DNA of 64,000 nt from Neisseria leonii (GCF_028776105.2 NZ_CP145606.1:1798001-1862000), one strand, 5' to 3'; shown: positions 7,654 through 16,491, numbered from the stretch's first letter. Numbers and translations: made by a program. Notes: a model not told the origin generated them from the letters alone.

Positions 7654-8414
7654 CAGAGCTTTCCGTTTGATCGGTAAAGGTAATACAGGCGGACGTATTT
7701 CGTCATGGTGTAGAAATAATGATTGACGGCGAAAATCCAGCCGATTCTGCCGTCCAGAAAACCTCTGTCGAAAAGATAGACTTTGATAAAGGCCCAAAAC
7801 GGCCGCAGTATGATGTCTTTGAAAAAACCGACCGGCTTGCCTGCTTCTCGGTATTTTTCGGCCGACAGTCGGGTATAGGCATTGAATTTGCCGAAATATT
7901 GATCCCAATTGTCGTAGGTGTAGTGGAACATGGGCGATTTCAGGCGGGCGTTGCGGTAGGGGTGGACGATGGCTTGATGCACCAAGCCTTCGACACGGAT
8001 GCCTTTGGCTGGCAGCAGGCGGCAGACGTAATCGGGACGAAGTGTGCCGTGTGTGGCCCGGTTGTGGCGGAAACGGTTGTGCCGCCGGATCCAATAGGCA
8101 GTATCCTGAGACTGCTGTGCGGTTTGGCGGATTTCTTCGGCCAGATCGGGCGAAATCCGTTCGTCGGCATCGAGAAACAGTACCCACGGGCAGCGCGCCT
8201 GTCCGACGGCAAACATCTGCTGGCCGCCGAAATCGCCGTCCATGTGCCGCCGAATGACACGCGCACCCAGTGCTTCGGCCAGACGGGCGGTTTCGTCGGT
8301 ACTGAAATCGTCAATAACGATGATTTCATCGGCGAAGGTGCAGCTTTTGATGCAGTCTTCGATATTGTGCTGTTCGTTGCGCGCCATAATCAGGACGCTG
8401 ACGGTATGTTCCAT
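7653..8414 (-). CDS. lgtF: LOS core beta-1,4-glucosyltransferase LgtF (WaaE/KdtX-like)
   Basis: A 253-aa GT2 enzyme. The N-terminus MEHTVSVLIMARNEQHNIEDC, IDDFSTDETARLAEALGA, MDGDFGGQQMFA and FLDADERI match LgtF/WaaE proteins, which add glucose to heptose I of the LOS inner core at the cytoplasmic face. The C-terminal amphipathic and aromatic segment (FWAFIKVYLFDRGFLDGRIGW) is also typical. It lies 26 bp downstream of lptA and overlaps the next GT2 gene. In N. meningitidis lgtF is paired with rfaK; here the partner is a different glycosyltransferase. Confidence 0.82.
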   Translation of the reverse strand: MEHTVSVLIMARNEQHNIEDCIKSCTFADEIIVIDDFSTDETARLAEALGARVIRRHMDGDFGGQQMFAVGQARCPWVLFLDADERISPDLAEEIRQTAQQSQDTAYWIRRHNRFRHNRATHGTLRPDYVCRLLPAKGIRVEGLVHQAIVHPYRNARLKSPMFHYTYDNWDQYFGKFNAYTRLSAEKYREAGKPVGFFKDIILRPFWAFIKVYLFDRGFLDGRIGWIFAVNHYFYTMTKYVRLYYLYRSNGKL

Positions 8415-8440
8415 GCAGGTTGCTCCGGTTGTGTACCGTC

Positions 8441-8950
8441 TCAGCGTTTTTGCGGCTGAATTACGACATTGACACGGCGGCCGCTTTTTTCTGCGGCAGC
8501 GGGATTGCTGTTTACGGTATAGACTTCGGTGCGGGTGTTGTAGGTGATGCGGTCGCCCTCGGCACTGTCGCCGCCGCGCGTTACGCGCGCATTGCCGCTC
8601 AATACCACCATGCCGTCGGCCGAAGTGTAATCGATCCGGTTGGCACGGCCGTTTACCGTGCCTTTGTTATTGTCGAGCATTTGGCTGAACTGCACGGGAC
8701 TGCCGAGGGCTTTCATGACCTGCTCGTTGTTGGCGGTAACGACATTGACGCTGGCGGCGCGGATATTGAGTGTGCCTTGACGGATAATGACGTTGCCGCT
8801 GAATGTGGTGCTTTGGTTGCGCTGGTCGAGTTGGCCTTGGTCGGCCTCGATTTCGATCGGCCTGCTGCGGTCGCTTTCCAATGCCCAAACAGCGGGGGCG
8901 GCCAGCAGGAGGGCGGCCAGCAGGAGTTCAGGAAGGGTTTTTCGGTACAT
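8441..8950 (-). CDS. lptA: LOS transport periplasmic protein LptA
   Basis: A 169-aa OstA/LptA protein with a signal peptide (MYRKTLPELLLAALLLAAPAVWA). It then has the beta-jellyroll repeats DRSRPIEIEADQGQLDQRN, STTFSGNVIIRQGTLNI and YTSADGMVVLSGNARVTRG. LptA forms the periplasmic bridge carrying LOS from LptBFGC to LptDE. It overlaps the 3' end of lptC by 23 bp. The usual next gene, lptB, is absent and lgtF follows instead. Confidence 0.94.
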   Translation of the reverse strand: MYRKTLPELLLAALLLAAPAVWALESDRSRPIEIEADQGQLDQRNQSTTFSGNVIIRQGTLNIRAASVNVVTANNEQVMKALGSPVQFSQMLDNNKGTVNGRANRIDYTSADGMVVLSGNARVTRGGDSAEGDRITYNTRTEVYTVNSNPAAAEKSGRRVNVVIQPQKR

Positions 8951-9512
8951 AAATAGTGGCTTTCACGCGGGCGGGCAGATTGAGCAGCCCTTGTTGGTAA
9001 TCATAAGTCAGGCCCTGAGCGGTGCCGTTCGATTCGCCGTAGCGGTAGGTAACGGCGGCATCGGTTCGGGCGAGTTTGCCGACGGTATCGATAATCAGGT
9101 GTTCCGTTTTTAACTCGCCTGCCGCTTGGCCGTCTGCGGGGGCTTTGTCGAGGACGACTTGGTTTTTCAGTTCGATTTGGCGGCTTTCGGTATTGTATCG
9201 GGCAGAACGGCTGGCGGCCTGATAAATCCGGCGGCCGTTTTCATACACTTGCAGGGTCAGGGTGTCGAAGGAGACGTCGTCGCTCTCGGGCAGCTGCCAC
9301 GCCGATTCGGCGCGCAGGTGTTGCGCAATCAGGCCATTGCTGTCGAACTGGCGGCCGTCTATGCCGCGCATACGGTATTGCGGTTCGTCAGGATTGAGAG
9401 CGGCTTCTTCGATGCGGATTTCGCTGATGCGGCCGAGCCACGCGCTCAGGCCGCCGAGCAGGGCGGCCAGAACCAGCGGGAACAGCCAGCCGTAACGCCA
9501 TTTACCATTCAT
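8928..9512 (-). CDS. lptC: LOS export protein LptC
   Basis: A 194-aa bitopic protein: one N-terminal membrane segment (WLFPLVLAALLGGLSAWL) and a periplasmic LptC fold (YRMRGIDGRQFDSNGLIAQHLRAE ... LTYDYQQGLLNLPARVKATI). It docks LptA to the inner-membrane LptBFG transporter. It overlaps kdsC by 4 bp upstream and lptA by 23 bp downstream, as expected of a tight operon. Confidence 0.93.
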   Translation of the reverse strand: MNGKWRYGWLFPLVLAALLGGLSAWLGRISEIRIEEAALNPDEPQYRMRGIDGRQFDSNGLIAQHLRAESAWQLPESDDVSFDTLTLQVYENGRRIYQAASRSARYNTESRQIELKNQVVLDKAPADGQAAGELKTEHLIIDTVGKLARTDAAVTYRYGESNGTAQGLTYDYQQGLLNLPARVKATIYVPKNPS

Positions 9513-10045
9513 TTGACATACTCTTCAAGGGCGGCGGCCAGGTTGCCTTGGGCGTGCATAATCAAATCGCACAGTTCGCGGACGGCACCTTTCCCGGCCG
9601 GGCGGCGGGTAATGTAGGCAGCGTGGCGCAAGGTAAATTCGTGTGCTTCGGGTACGGCAGCGGGCAGGCCGCAGCGTACCATCACGGGCAAATCGACCAC
9701 ATCGTCGCCGATAAAGGCGCATTCTTCCTGTGCGACACCGGCGAGGCTGCGCAGCCGGTCATAGGCGGCACGTTTGTCGTGAATGCCTTTGAAGTAATGG
9801 TTGATGCCCAACTGCTGCATGCGGATGCCGACCGAAGGGGCATCGCGGCCGGTGATGACGGCGGTTTGCACACCGGTCTGACCGAGCATTTTCAGGCCGT
9901 GTCCGTCGAGGGTGTGGAACGATTTGATTTCTTCGCCGTTGTCGCGGATAAAGATGCGGCCGTCGGTCAGTACGCCGTCCACGTCCGTAATCAGCAGTTT
10001 GATGCGGCGGGCGCGTTCGATGATGTCGGGCGGAAAGGGGGGCAT
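9509..10045 (-). CDS. kdsC: Kdo-8-phosphate phosphatase KdsC
   Basis: A 178-aa HAD phosphatase that makes Kdo from Kdo-8-phosphate. The nucleophile motif is D21-V-D23 (LLITDVDGVLTDG); motif II is AVITGRDAPSV and the later acidic motif FIGDDVVDLPVM is present. There is no cap domain, as expected for tetrameric KdsC of about 180 aa. It is 9 bp downstream of kdsD and overlaps lptC. Confidence 0.95.
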   Translation of the reverse strand: MPPFPPDIIERARRIKLLITDVDGVLTDGRIFIRDNGEEIKSFHTLDGHGLKMLGQTGVQTAVITGRDAPSVGIRMQQLGINHYFKGIHDKRAAYDRLRSLAGVAQEECAFIGDDVVDLPVMVRCGLPAAVPEAHEFTLRHAAYITRRPAGKGAVRELCDLIMHAQGNLAAALEEYVK

Positions 10046-10054
10046 GTCGGTTCC

Positions 10055-11029
10055 TTAAACAATGCGTGCTTGAAGCAGGTCGTGCATATTGAGTGCGCCG
10101 AGCAGGCGGTTGCTGCCGTCGGTTACCAGCAGGCCGTTGATGTTGTGCTGCTGCATCTGTTTCAGGGCTTCGGCGGCCAGTTTGTCGGCAGTGATGGTTT
10201 TCGGCTCGGGGTGCATGATGTGATTGACGGTCAGGCCTGCGAAGCTGTCGCGGTGCTGGAACAGGCGGCGCAGGTCGCCGTCGGTCAGGATGCCTTTCAG
10301 ACGGCCTTCGCTGTCGGTTACGGCCAGCATCCCCAAGCCTTTTTCGCTCATCACGACCACCGCTTCTTTCAGCGGCGTGCCGTCGTTTACGGCAGGCAGT
10401 GCGTCGCCGCCGTGCATGATGTGGCCGACAGTCAGCAGCAGGCGTTTTCCCAAACTGCCGGCGGGGTGGCTGCGGGCGAAGTCGTCGGTCGTGAAGCCGC
10501 GCGCGCGCAGCAGGGCAACAGCCAATGCGTCGCCCAGAGCCATGACGGCGGTGGCACTGCTGGTCGGTGCCAAACCCAGCGGGCAGGCTTCCTGTTTCAC
10601 GGCGGCAGTGATGTGGATGTCGGCGTGGCGCGCCAGAGCCGATTGCGGGCGGGAGCTGATGCCGATCAGGCAGATCTGCTTGCGTTTGAGGGCGGGCATG
10701 ATGGTAACCAGTTCGTCGCTTTCGCCCGAATTGGAAAGTGCAATGACGACATCGCCGTCGGTAATCATGCCCAAATCGCCGTGGGCGGCTTCGGTGGGGT
10801 GGACAAAGAAAGCGGGTGTGCCGGTGGAGGCCAGCGTGGCGGCGGTTTTGCGGCCGATGTGGCCGGATTTGCCGACACCGATCACCACTGTGCGGCCGGT
10901 GCAGCGGAGGACGGCACCGACCGCGCGCCCGAACGATTCGTCCAGTGCATGTGCAATGTCGTGCAGACCTTCGGCTTCGATGCGCAGCACATCGCGCGCC
11001 CAAACGAGATACTGTTGCGTGTTGTCCAT
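10055..11029 (-). CDS. kdsD: Arabinose-5-phosphate isomerase KdsD
   Basis: A 324-aa protein with an N-terminal SIS domain (RTVVIGVGKSGHIGRKTAATLASTGTPAFF, ISNSGESDEL-like loop) and two C-terminal CBS domains (HIMHGGDALPAVNDG and HIMHPEPKTITADKL). It interconverts ribulose-5-phosphate and arabinose-5-phosphate, the first committed precursor of Kdo. It is the promoter-proximal gene of the minus-strand LOS operon and is divergent from tal. A reverse DUS lies inside the first CBS domain near 10298. Confidence 0.95.
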   Translation of the reverse strand: MDNTQQYLVWARDVLRIEAEGLHDIAHALDESFGRAVGAVLRCTGRTVVIGVGKSGHIGRKTAATLASTGTPAFFVHPTEAAHGDLGMITDGDVVIALSNSGESDELVTIMPALKRKQICLIGISSRPQSALARHADIHITAAVKQEACPLGLAPTSSATAVMALGDALAVALLRARGFTTDDFARSHPAGSLGKRLLLTVGHIMHGGDALPAVNDGTPLKEAVVVMSEKGLGMLAVTDSEGRLKGILTDGDLRRLFQHRDSFAGLTVNHIMHPEPKTITADKLAAEALKQMQQHNINGLLVTDGSNRLLGALNMHDLLQARIV

Positions 11030-11050
11030 GATGCTTCCTGTCTGCCGGGA

Positions 11051-11082
11051 CTATCCTCAGGCGTGATTTCGCGTTAGGATAG
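11051..11082. promoter_or_regulatory. Dyad in the kdsD/tal divergent promoter region
   Basis: CTATCCT (11051-11057) and AGGATAG (11076-11082) form an inverted repeat in the only non-coding DNA between the divergent genes. Each arm also resembles a -10 element, so this may simply be two back-to-back promoters. Confidence 0.35.
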
Positions 11083-11117
11083 ACCGTTATTTCAACCACT
11101 CATCAGGAAAGAATAAA

Positions 11118-12173
11118 ATGGCTATTTTATCGGACGTTAAGGCATTAGGCCAACAAATTTGGCTGGACAACCTGTCGCGCTCGCTGGTGCATGACGGTAC
11201 TTTGGCGCAAATGCTGGCCGGGGGGGTGTGCGGCGTGACTTCCAATCCGGCCATTTTCCAGAAAGCCTTTGCCGGCGATGCGCTGTATGCCGACGAAGTG
11301 GCCGAACTCAAAGCGCAGGATTTAACCCCCAAACAGCGTTATGAAACGCTGGCGGTGGCCGATGTTCAGGCGGCCTGCGATGTGTGTCTGCCCCTGTATG
11401 AAGAAAGCGGCGGGCAGGCCGGGTTTGTCAGCTTGGAGGTTTCGCCCGAGCTGGCGCACGATGCCCAAGGAACGGTGGCCGAAGCCAAACGCCTGCACGC
11501 GGCGATTGACCGCCCGAATGTGATGATTAAAGTGCCGGCTACCGATGCCGGTTTGACCGCGCTGACTGAATTGGTGGCGGCCGGTTTGAGCATCAATCTG
11601 ACCCTGCTGTTTTCGCGCCGTCAAACGCTCAAAGCGTATGAAGCCTATGTGGCCGGTGTGGCGGCGCGCTTGGCGGCGGGGGAGTCGGTAGAATCTGTCC
11701 GCGTGGTGGCCAGTTTCTTTATTTCGCGCATCGATGCGGCATTGGACGCTACGCTGCCCGAGCATTTGCAGGGCAAAACCGCCATCGCGCTGGCCAAGGC
11801 CGCGTATGCCGACTGGCAGGCGTTTTTCGGCGGCGAAGCCTTTGCGGGCGCGGCCGGGCAGGGCGCGAACCGTGTGCAGCTTTTGTGGGCGTCGACAGGC
11901 GTGAAAAATCCGGCCTATCCCGATACGCTGTATGTGGACAGCCTGATCGGCAAGCAGACGGTCAATACCGTGCCCGATGGCACGCTCAAAGCCTTTATCG
12001 ACCACGGTACGGCGCGCGAAACGCTGACGGAAAATGTGCCGGAAGCGCAGGCGGTGTTGAGCGAGGTGGCGCGTTTGGGCATCGACTTGGAAGTTTTGGC
12101 CGCCCGTTTGCAGGAAGAGGGATTGAAGCAGTTTGAAGAGGCGTTTGAAAAACTGCTGGCACCGTTGGCCTGA
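11118..12173 (+). CDS. tal: Transaldolase
   Basis: A 351-aa TalA/TalB-like enzyme of the non-oxidative pentose phosphate pathway, moving a dihydroxyacetone unit between sugar phosphates. The Schiff-base lysine is K138 in [12 protein letters not shown]. The N-terminal [16 protein letters not shown] motif and the conserved SINLTLLFS strand are present. The length matches the longer neisserial and actinobacterial type. The start has an AGGAAAG Shine-Dalgarno. Transcribed away from the LOS operon. Confidence 0.95.
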   Translation: MAILSDVKALGQQIWLDNLSRSLVHDGTLAQMLAGGVCGVTSNPAIFQKAFAGDALYADEVAELKAQDLTPKQRYETLAVADVQAACDVCLPLYEESGGQAGFVSLEVSPELAHDAQGTVAEAKRLHAAIDRPNVMIKVPATDAGLTALTELVAAGLSINLTLLFSRRQTLKAYEAYVAGVAARLAAGESVESVRVVASFFISRIDAALDATLPEHLQGKTAIALAKAAYADWQAFFGGEAFAGAAGQGANRVQLLWASTGVKNPAYPDTLYVDSLIGKQTVNTVPDGTLKAFIDHGTARETLTENVPEAQAVLSEVARLGIDLEVLAARLQEEGLKQFEEAFEKLLAPLA

Positions 12174-12296
12174 TTGACCGGCCGCACCGGCCTGCCAAGC
12201 CTGAAAAGGATTCGGGCCGGTTTGCGGGATAGGGCGGGAATTTTCGTGGAAAGATACTGCGAAGTTTTGTTAAATTTCTTTGGCCTGTAATATATA

Positions 12297-12335
12297 AGGC
12301 CGTCTGAATATGCGGGATAAGGGTATTTCAGACGG
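12297..12335 (+). terminator. Imperfect inverted DUS pair after tal
   Basis: AGGCCGTCTGAA at 12297-12308 faces a truncated reverse copy (TTCAGACGG, 12327-12335) that has lost its CCT end. The stem is 9 bp with no T-run, so it is a weak or decayed terminator. Confidence 0.45.
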
Positions 12336-12353
12336 ACAACGTTCCTGACTTGG

Positions 12354-12388
12354 TTGACATTCCCCCGCCTCAGGCGGGGGAATGTCAA
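12354..12388. repeat. 35-bp perfect palindrome
   Basis: Two 17-nt arms around a single C: the left arm is TTGACATTCCCCCGCCT and the right arm its exact complement. It contains an ATTCCC/GGGAAT core like neisserial dRS3 elements but is longer. It also resembles the C/G-rich hairpins at IS200/IS605-type ends. It occurs once in this window. Confidence 0.85.
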
Positions 12389-12568
12389 TCTATCTCGATT
12401 GTCAGTGAACCTTCCCTTGGTTTTCTGCTATCGGTTTGACTTTCTTAATGTTCTCTCACCTCTGCCGCTTGTTCGGTATACAGAGTTATTTGCATTTTAC
12501 AAAAACCAACCAGATTGCGCTTACAAAAATACAGTATCTTTTGACGGTTTGGAAAATGTGCGGCCGGG

Positions 12569-13075
12569 TTAGGCCAGCAGCATTTCCTGCAACAGTTTGG
12601 CTCCCCACTCCCAGCCGTGCGGGCGGCCGTTCAGGCGGCCGTTTTCGGGGGCGGTCAGGCAGGCGGCGTGCCAGCGGGCGGCCTGGCGGCGTATATTGAC
12701 GCTGTCGGGGTCATCGCGGCCGTGCAGTACGGCAGCAGGGCAGGGGCAGACGGCCCTAGCGGCATCGCCGTCAAAAGCATAACGGTCGGGTGCGGCGAGA
12801 ATCAGGGTTTTCAGACGGCCGCGTGTGCGGATGTCGGCCTGATAGAGCCAGTGGAGCACGGCGGCAGCACCGGCACCGTGTGCCACGGCGGCCAAGGGCC
12901 GACTGCCCGCTGCGGCGCGGTTCAGTGCGGGCAGGAGGGCTTCGGGTGTGCCGCTGCGCGCTTCGAGCAGGACGGCGGCGGGGAAGGCGGCCGCCCAGTT
13001 GTCGATCCACATCGGGGCTTCGGCGGCATCGCGGATCAGCAGCAGGGTCAGGTCTTCGCGTTCTCGGCTGTTCAT
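12569..13075 (-). CDS. RBBP9/YdeN-like serine hydrolase
   Basis: A 168-aa protein with a compact alpha/beta-hydrolase layout: an acidic WIDNW segment, AAVAHGAGAAAVLHWL where the nucleophile elbow sits, CPAAVLHGRDDPDSV, and a C-terminal GRPHGWEWG with a candidate catalytic His. The usual elbow G-x-S-x-G is altered to A-H-G-A-G, with no serine, so it may be catalytically inactive or act differently. Start at the ATG 13075; a longer upstream frame overlaps the DUS pair. Convergent with tal and downstream of xthA on the same strand. Substrate unknown. Confidence 0.65.
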   Translation of the reverse strand: MNSREREDLTLLLIRDAAEAPMWIDNWAAAFPAAVLLEARSGTPEALLPALNRAAAGSRPLAAVAHGAGAAAVLHWLYQADIRTRGRLKTLILAAPDRYAFDGDAARAVCPCPAAVLHGRDDPDSVNIRRQAARWHAACLTAPENGRLNGRPHGWEWGAKLLQEMLLA

Positions 13076-13148
13076 GGTGGTTCCGTTGCGCTGTGGCGGG
13101 CTGGGATTGGAAAGACGGGACTTATCTTGCCGGTGGCCGGTATGCGTT

Positions 13149-13183
13149 TTCAGACGGCATACCGGCGGGGCAGGCCGTCTGAA
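13149..13183. terminator. Inverted DUS pair between xthA and the hydrolase gene
   Basis: The reverse AT-type DUS (13149-13160) and forward AG-type AGGCCGTCTGAA (13172-13183) share a 10-bp inverted core with a short loop. It lies just after the xthA stop on the minus strand, so it likely acts as the xthA terminator. Confidence 0.6.
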
Positions 13184-13188
13184 ACATG

Positions 13189-13965
13189 TTAAAACGGATA
13201 ATCGTATTCTGCTACCAGCGGGGCGTGGTCGGAAAATTTCTCGTCTTTGTAAATGTGCGCGGATACGGCTTTGGCGGCCAGTGCGGGTGTTACCATTTGA
13301 TAGTCGATGCGCCAGCCCACGTCTTTGGCATAGGCTTGGCCGCGGTTGCTCCACCAAGTGTAGCCGGGGATGTCGGGATACAGGTACCGCCAGATGTCCA
13401 CCCAGCCCAATGTGGCGATGACTTTGCCGATCCATTCGCGTTCTTGGGGCAGGAAGCCGGAGTTTTTTTGGTTGCCCTTCCAGTTTTTCAGGTCGATGTT
13501 CTGATGGGCGATGTTCCAGTCGCCGCACACCACAATATCGCGGTCTTCGGCTTTCATGGCGGAGAGCATGGGGTAAAACGCATCGAGGAAACGGTATTTC
13601 AGTTCCTGACGTTCGGGTGCGCTGGTGCCGCTGGGCAGATACAGCGAAATCACGCTCAATTTGCCGAAGTCGGCACGCACGAAACGGCCTTCGCGGTCGA
13701 ATTCTTCGATGCCCATGCCGTATTGCACGCGGTCGGGCTGCCGTCTGCTGTACACGGCCACGCCGCTGTAACCGCGCTTTTCGGCACAGTGCCACACGCC
13801 GTGCATACCGTGCGGGGTTTTCATGTCGGCGGACAAATCGGCTTCCTGCGCTTTCAACTCCTGCACACAGACAATATCCGCGCCCGAGGCGGCGAGGTAT
13901 TCGCAGAAGCCTTTTTTGTAGGCCGAACGGATACCGTTTACATTGGCAGACATAATTTTCAGCAC
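13189..13965 (-). CDS. xthA: Exodeoxyribonuclease III / AP endonuclease
   Basis: A 258-aa ExoIII-family metal-dependent nuclease. Motifs are MSANVNGIRSA, VCVQELKAQE (metal-binding Glu), GDWNIAHQNIDLKN, WWSNRGQAYAKDVGWRIDY and the C-terminal SDHAPLVAEY catalytic SDH. It cleaves DNA 5' of abasic sites and removes 3' blocking groups in base-excision repair. Meningococci carry two paralogues (NApe and NExo); this one looks closer to NApe from memory, but that was not tested. Divergent from sdaA. Confidence 0.93.
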   Translation of the reverse strand: MLKIMSANVNGIRSAYKKGFCEYLAASGADIVCVQELKAQEADLSADMKTPHGMHGVWHCAEKRGYSGVAVYSRRQPDRVQYGMGIEEFDREGRFVRADFGKLSVISLYLPSGTSAPERQELKYRFLDAFYPMLSAMKAEDRDIVVCGDWNIAHQNIDLKNWKGNQKNSGFLPQEREWIGKVIATLGWVDIWRYLYPDIPGYTWWSNRGQAYAKDVGWRIDYQMVTPALAAKAVSAHIYKDEKFSDHAPLVAEYDYPF

Positions 13966-13992
13966 GGCAGTGATTCCTAAATGCGTAAAAGG

Positions 13993-14007
13993 GCGTTATT
14001 CTAACGC
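13993..14007. promoter_or_regulatory. Small dyad in the xthA/sdaA divergent gap
   Basis: GCGTTA-TTC-TAACGC, a 6-bp perfect inverted repeat in the 73-bp gap between divergent genes. The minus strand through it reads TAGAAT, a possible xthA -10. Function is speculative. Confidence 0.3.
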
Positions 14008-14038
14008 AATTTCCGCTTTTCTGATGTGAAGCCGCACC

Positions 14039-15397
14039 ATGATCAGTTTATTCGACATGTTTAAAATCGGCGTCGGCCCGTCCAGTTCGCACACGGTGGG
14101 GCCGATGAAGGCCGGTGCCGGGTTTGCCGCCGAACTGGCGCGGCGCAACCTGTTGGCGCAGACAGAGCGCGTGGCCGTGCATATTTACGGCTCGCTGTCG
14201 CTGACCGGCCGCGGCCATAATACCGACAGCGCGATTATCGCCGGTTTGGCGGGCGAGATGCCGGAGACCGCCGATACGCGCCGCCTGCCGCAACTGGTGG
14301 AAGAAATTAAAAGTAGCGGCCGTCTGCCGTTGGGCGGCAGGGTAGTGCCGTTTGATTATGAGGGCGACCTGCACTGGCACAACGAAAACCTGCCGCTGCA
14401 CGAAAACGGTATGCGGCTGGAAGCGTGGGGTGGCGGTACGTGCCTGTTTGCCGAAACGTATTACTCGATCGGCGGCGGCTTTATCGTAACGGCAGACGGC
14501 CTGAATACGCCGCAGCAGCAGGGCGAAGCCGATGTGCCGTACCCTTACCGCTCGGCTGCCGATTTGCAGGCACACGCCGAGGGCGAGAGTCTGCGTATCT
14601 CCACTGTGATGCTGCGCAATGAATGTGCCTTGCGGCCGGAAGCGGAGGTGCGCGCGTATGCGGCGAAGATTTGGCAGGTGATGAGCGAGTGCATCGAAAA
14701 CGGCATGAATGCCGAGGGTGTGCTGCCCGGCCGTCTGCGCCTGCCGCGCCGCGCGCCGAATCTGAAAGCGGTGATTGAAGGCACGCGCCTGTCGAACGAC
14801 CCGATGCAGGTTTTGGATTGGGTGAACATGGTGGCTTTTGCCGTGAACGAGGAAAATGCCGCCGGCGGGCGGGTGGTAACCGCACCGACCAACGGTGCCT
14901 GCGGTATTGTCCCTGCGGTACTGGCCTATTACGACCGCTATATCGCGCCCACCAACGCCAGCAGCACCATGCGTTATCTGCTGGTGTGCAGCGCGGTCGG
15001 CAGTCTGTATAAAATGAACGCGTCGATTTCGGGCGCGGAAGTGGGCTGTCAGGGCGAAACGGGGGTGGCCAGCTCGATGGCGGCGGCAGGGCTGACTGAA
15101 ATTCAGGGCGGCAGTCCGGCGCAGGTATTGGAGGCGGCCGAAATCGCGATGGAGCACCATCTGGGGCTGACCTGCGATCCGGTGGACGGGCAGGTGCAGG
15201 TGCCGTGCATCGAGCGCAACGCCATGAGCGCGATGAAGGCCATCAATGCTTCGCGCATGGCTTTGATGCGGCGCAGCAAGTCGGCCGTGTCGCTGGACAA
15301 AGTGATTGCCACGATGTATGAAACCGGCAAAGACATGAACCCGAAATACCGCGAAACCGCCACCGGCGGTCTGGCCATACATGTTGTGCCCTGTTGA
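14039..15397 (+). CDS. sdaA: L-serine dehydratase (iron-sulfur, single chain)
   Basis: A 452-aa SdaA/SdaB-type enzyme that deaminates L-serine to pyruvate and ammonia with a [4Fe-4S] cluster. N-terminal beta domain: MISLFDMFKIGVGPSSSHTVGPM. C-terminal alpha domain: GGRVVTAPTNGACGIVPAVL, GAEVGCQGETGVASSMAAAGL and LTCDPVDGQVQVPCIERNA, supplying conserved cysteines for the cluster. Length is normal for the single-chain type. Followed by a DUS terminator. Confidence 0.96.
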   Translation: MISLFDMFKIGVGPSSSHTVGPMKAGAGFAAELARRNLLAQTERVAVHIYGSLSLTGRGHNTDSAIIAGLAGEMPETADTRRLPQLVEEIKSSGRLPLGGRVVPFDYEGDLHWHNENLPLHENGMRLEAWGGGTCLFAETYYSIGGGFIVTADGLNTPQQQGEADVPYPYRSAADLQAHAEGESLRISTVMLRNECALRPEAEVRAYAAKIWQVMSECIENGMNAEGVLPGRLRLPRRAPNLKAVIEGTRLSNDPMQVLDWVNMVAFAVNEENAAGGRVVTAPTNGACGIVPAVLAYYDRYIAPTNASSTMRYLLVCSAVGSLYKMNASISGAEVGCQGETGVASSMAAAGLTEIQGGSPAQVLEAAEIAMEHHLGLTCDPVDGQVQVPCIERNAMSAMKAINASRMALMRRSKSAVSLDKVIATMYETGKDMNPKYRETATGGLAIHVVPC

Positions 15398-15403
15398 GCG
15401 TTC

Positions 15404-15476
15404 AGGCCGTCTGAAAACGGGTCGGGCGGATTTTTTGCGAAGCCGAAAATGCCTGCTGCCGTTTTTCAGACGGCCT
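15404..15476. terminator. Inverted DUS pair after sdaA
   Basis: AGGCCGTCTGAA (15404-15415) and its reverse complement (15465-15476), starting 6 bp past the sdaA stop, with a 49-nt loop. Confidence 0.5.
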
Positions 15477-15498
15477 GAACTGTCGTGATGCTAATAAA

Positions 15499-16491
15499 AT
15501 GGAACACATGAAACCGACGATGCCCGAACCGGCCGCCAAACAGAAACTGCTGGCGCAGCTGCCGCCGTTTGAACCGTTAAACTGGCTGGCCGGCGGCAAC
15601 CTGCAAACCCTGTATGCCAAGTCGCTGCAATCTGCCGCACCGCCTTACCGGCGCGAGCTGCTGCCCGACCGTTTCGGCACCGGCCGCGTGGCTTACGACT
15701 TTATCGACGCGGACGATCAAGATGCGCCGCTGGTGATGCTGTTTCACGGCTTGGAAGGCAGCAGCCGCAGCCATTATGCCGTTGCCCTGATGAATGCCGT
15801 GCGCGCCAAAGGCTGGCACGGCGTGGTGGCGCATTTCCCCACCTGCGGCGGCGTACCCGCCCGGCGTATGTACCACAGCGGCGACACGCCCGAGGCGGCG
15901 CATATGCTGCAACTGATGGCGGCGCGTTATGAAACGGTGTACGCCGCCGGCGTGTCGATGGGCGGCAATATTCTGGCGAAATATCTGGGTGAGCAGGGCA
16001 GGCGGTCTCAGGCGGCCGTGCCGCGTGCGGCGGCTGTGGTATCGGCACCGCTGGATTTGCCCGCTGCGGGCGCAGCCTTGTCCCACGGTTTGCCCAAGCT
16101 GCTGTACACCCGCTATTTTCTCAACACCATGCTGCCCAAAATCGAAGCGTGGACGGGTGCGCCGCCGGTGCACAAAATCCGTTCGCTGGCCGATTTTGAC
16201 CATTACTACACCGCGCCGCTCAACGGTTTTGCCGGCAAAGACGATTATTACCGACGGGCGGCTTCCAAGCCTTATTTGAAAGACATTGCCGTACCCACGC
16301 TGGTGTTGAATGCACAAAACGACCCCTTCCTGCCGGGGCGTTTTTTGCCCGGTGAGGCCGAGGTTTCGCCGCAGGTGTATCTGCTGCAGCCGGCAAACGG
16401 CGGCCATGTCGGATTTGTTTCAGGGCGCGGGAGAGGCCATCTGAACTGGCTGCCCGCCGCCTTATTGCGTTTTTTCGAGTTGGCCGCCTGA
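15499..16491 (+). CDS. YheT-family alpha/beta hydrolase
   Basis: A 330-aa hydrolase of the YheT/ABHD (UPF0017) family. The N-terminal [29 protein letters not shown] (oxyanion region) and [17 protein letters not shown] (nucleophile S153) are present. Later come VLNAQNDPF (acid) and NGGHVGF (His), completing the triad. Family members have esterase activity, but the physiological substrate is unclear. The ATG at 15499 is used; a second in-frame ATG lies 9 nt later. It stands alone between the sdaA terminator and bioB. Confidence 0.85.
   Translation: MEHMKPTMPEPAAKQKLLAQLPPFEPLNWLAGGNLQTLYAKSLQSAAPPYRRELLPDRFGTGRVAYDFIDADDQDAPLVMLFHGLEGSSRSHYAVALMNAVRAKGWHGVVAHFPTCGGVPARRMYHSGDTPEAAHMLQLMAARYETVYAAGVSMGGNILAKYLGEQGRRSQAAVPRAAAVVSAPLDLPAAGAALSHGLPKLLYTRYFLNTMLPKIEAWTGAPPVHKIRSLADFDHYYTAPLNGFAGKDDYYRRAASKPYLKDIAVPTLVLNAQNDPFLPGRFLPGEAEVSPQVYLLQPANGGHVGFVSGRGRGHLNWLPAALLRFFELAA

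Larger units (their letters stand above)
12174..12568. other. 395-bp intergenic region, AT-richer, possible IS debris
   Basis: No supported gene. It holds an imperfect DUS pair (12297-12335), a 35-bp perfect palindrome (12354-12388) and a following stretch noticeably richer in A+T than its neighbours. On the minus strand this stretch carries two short frames that join across a frameshift and end in VKPIAENQGKVH and a stop just before the palindrome. This would suit the decayed 3' end of a transposase gene next to its terminal hairpin, but the family is not proven. Confidence 0.4.
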
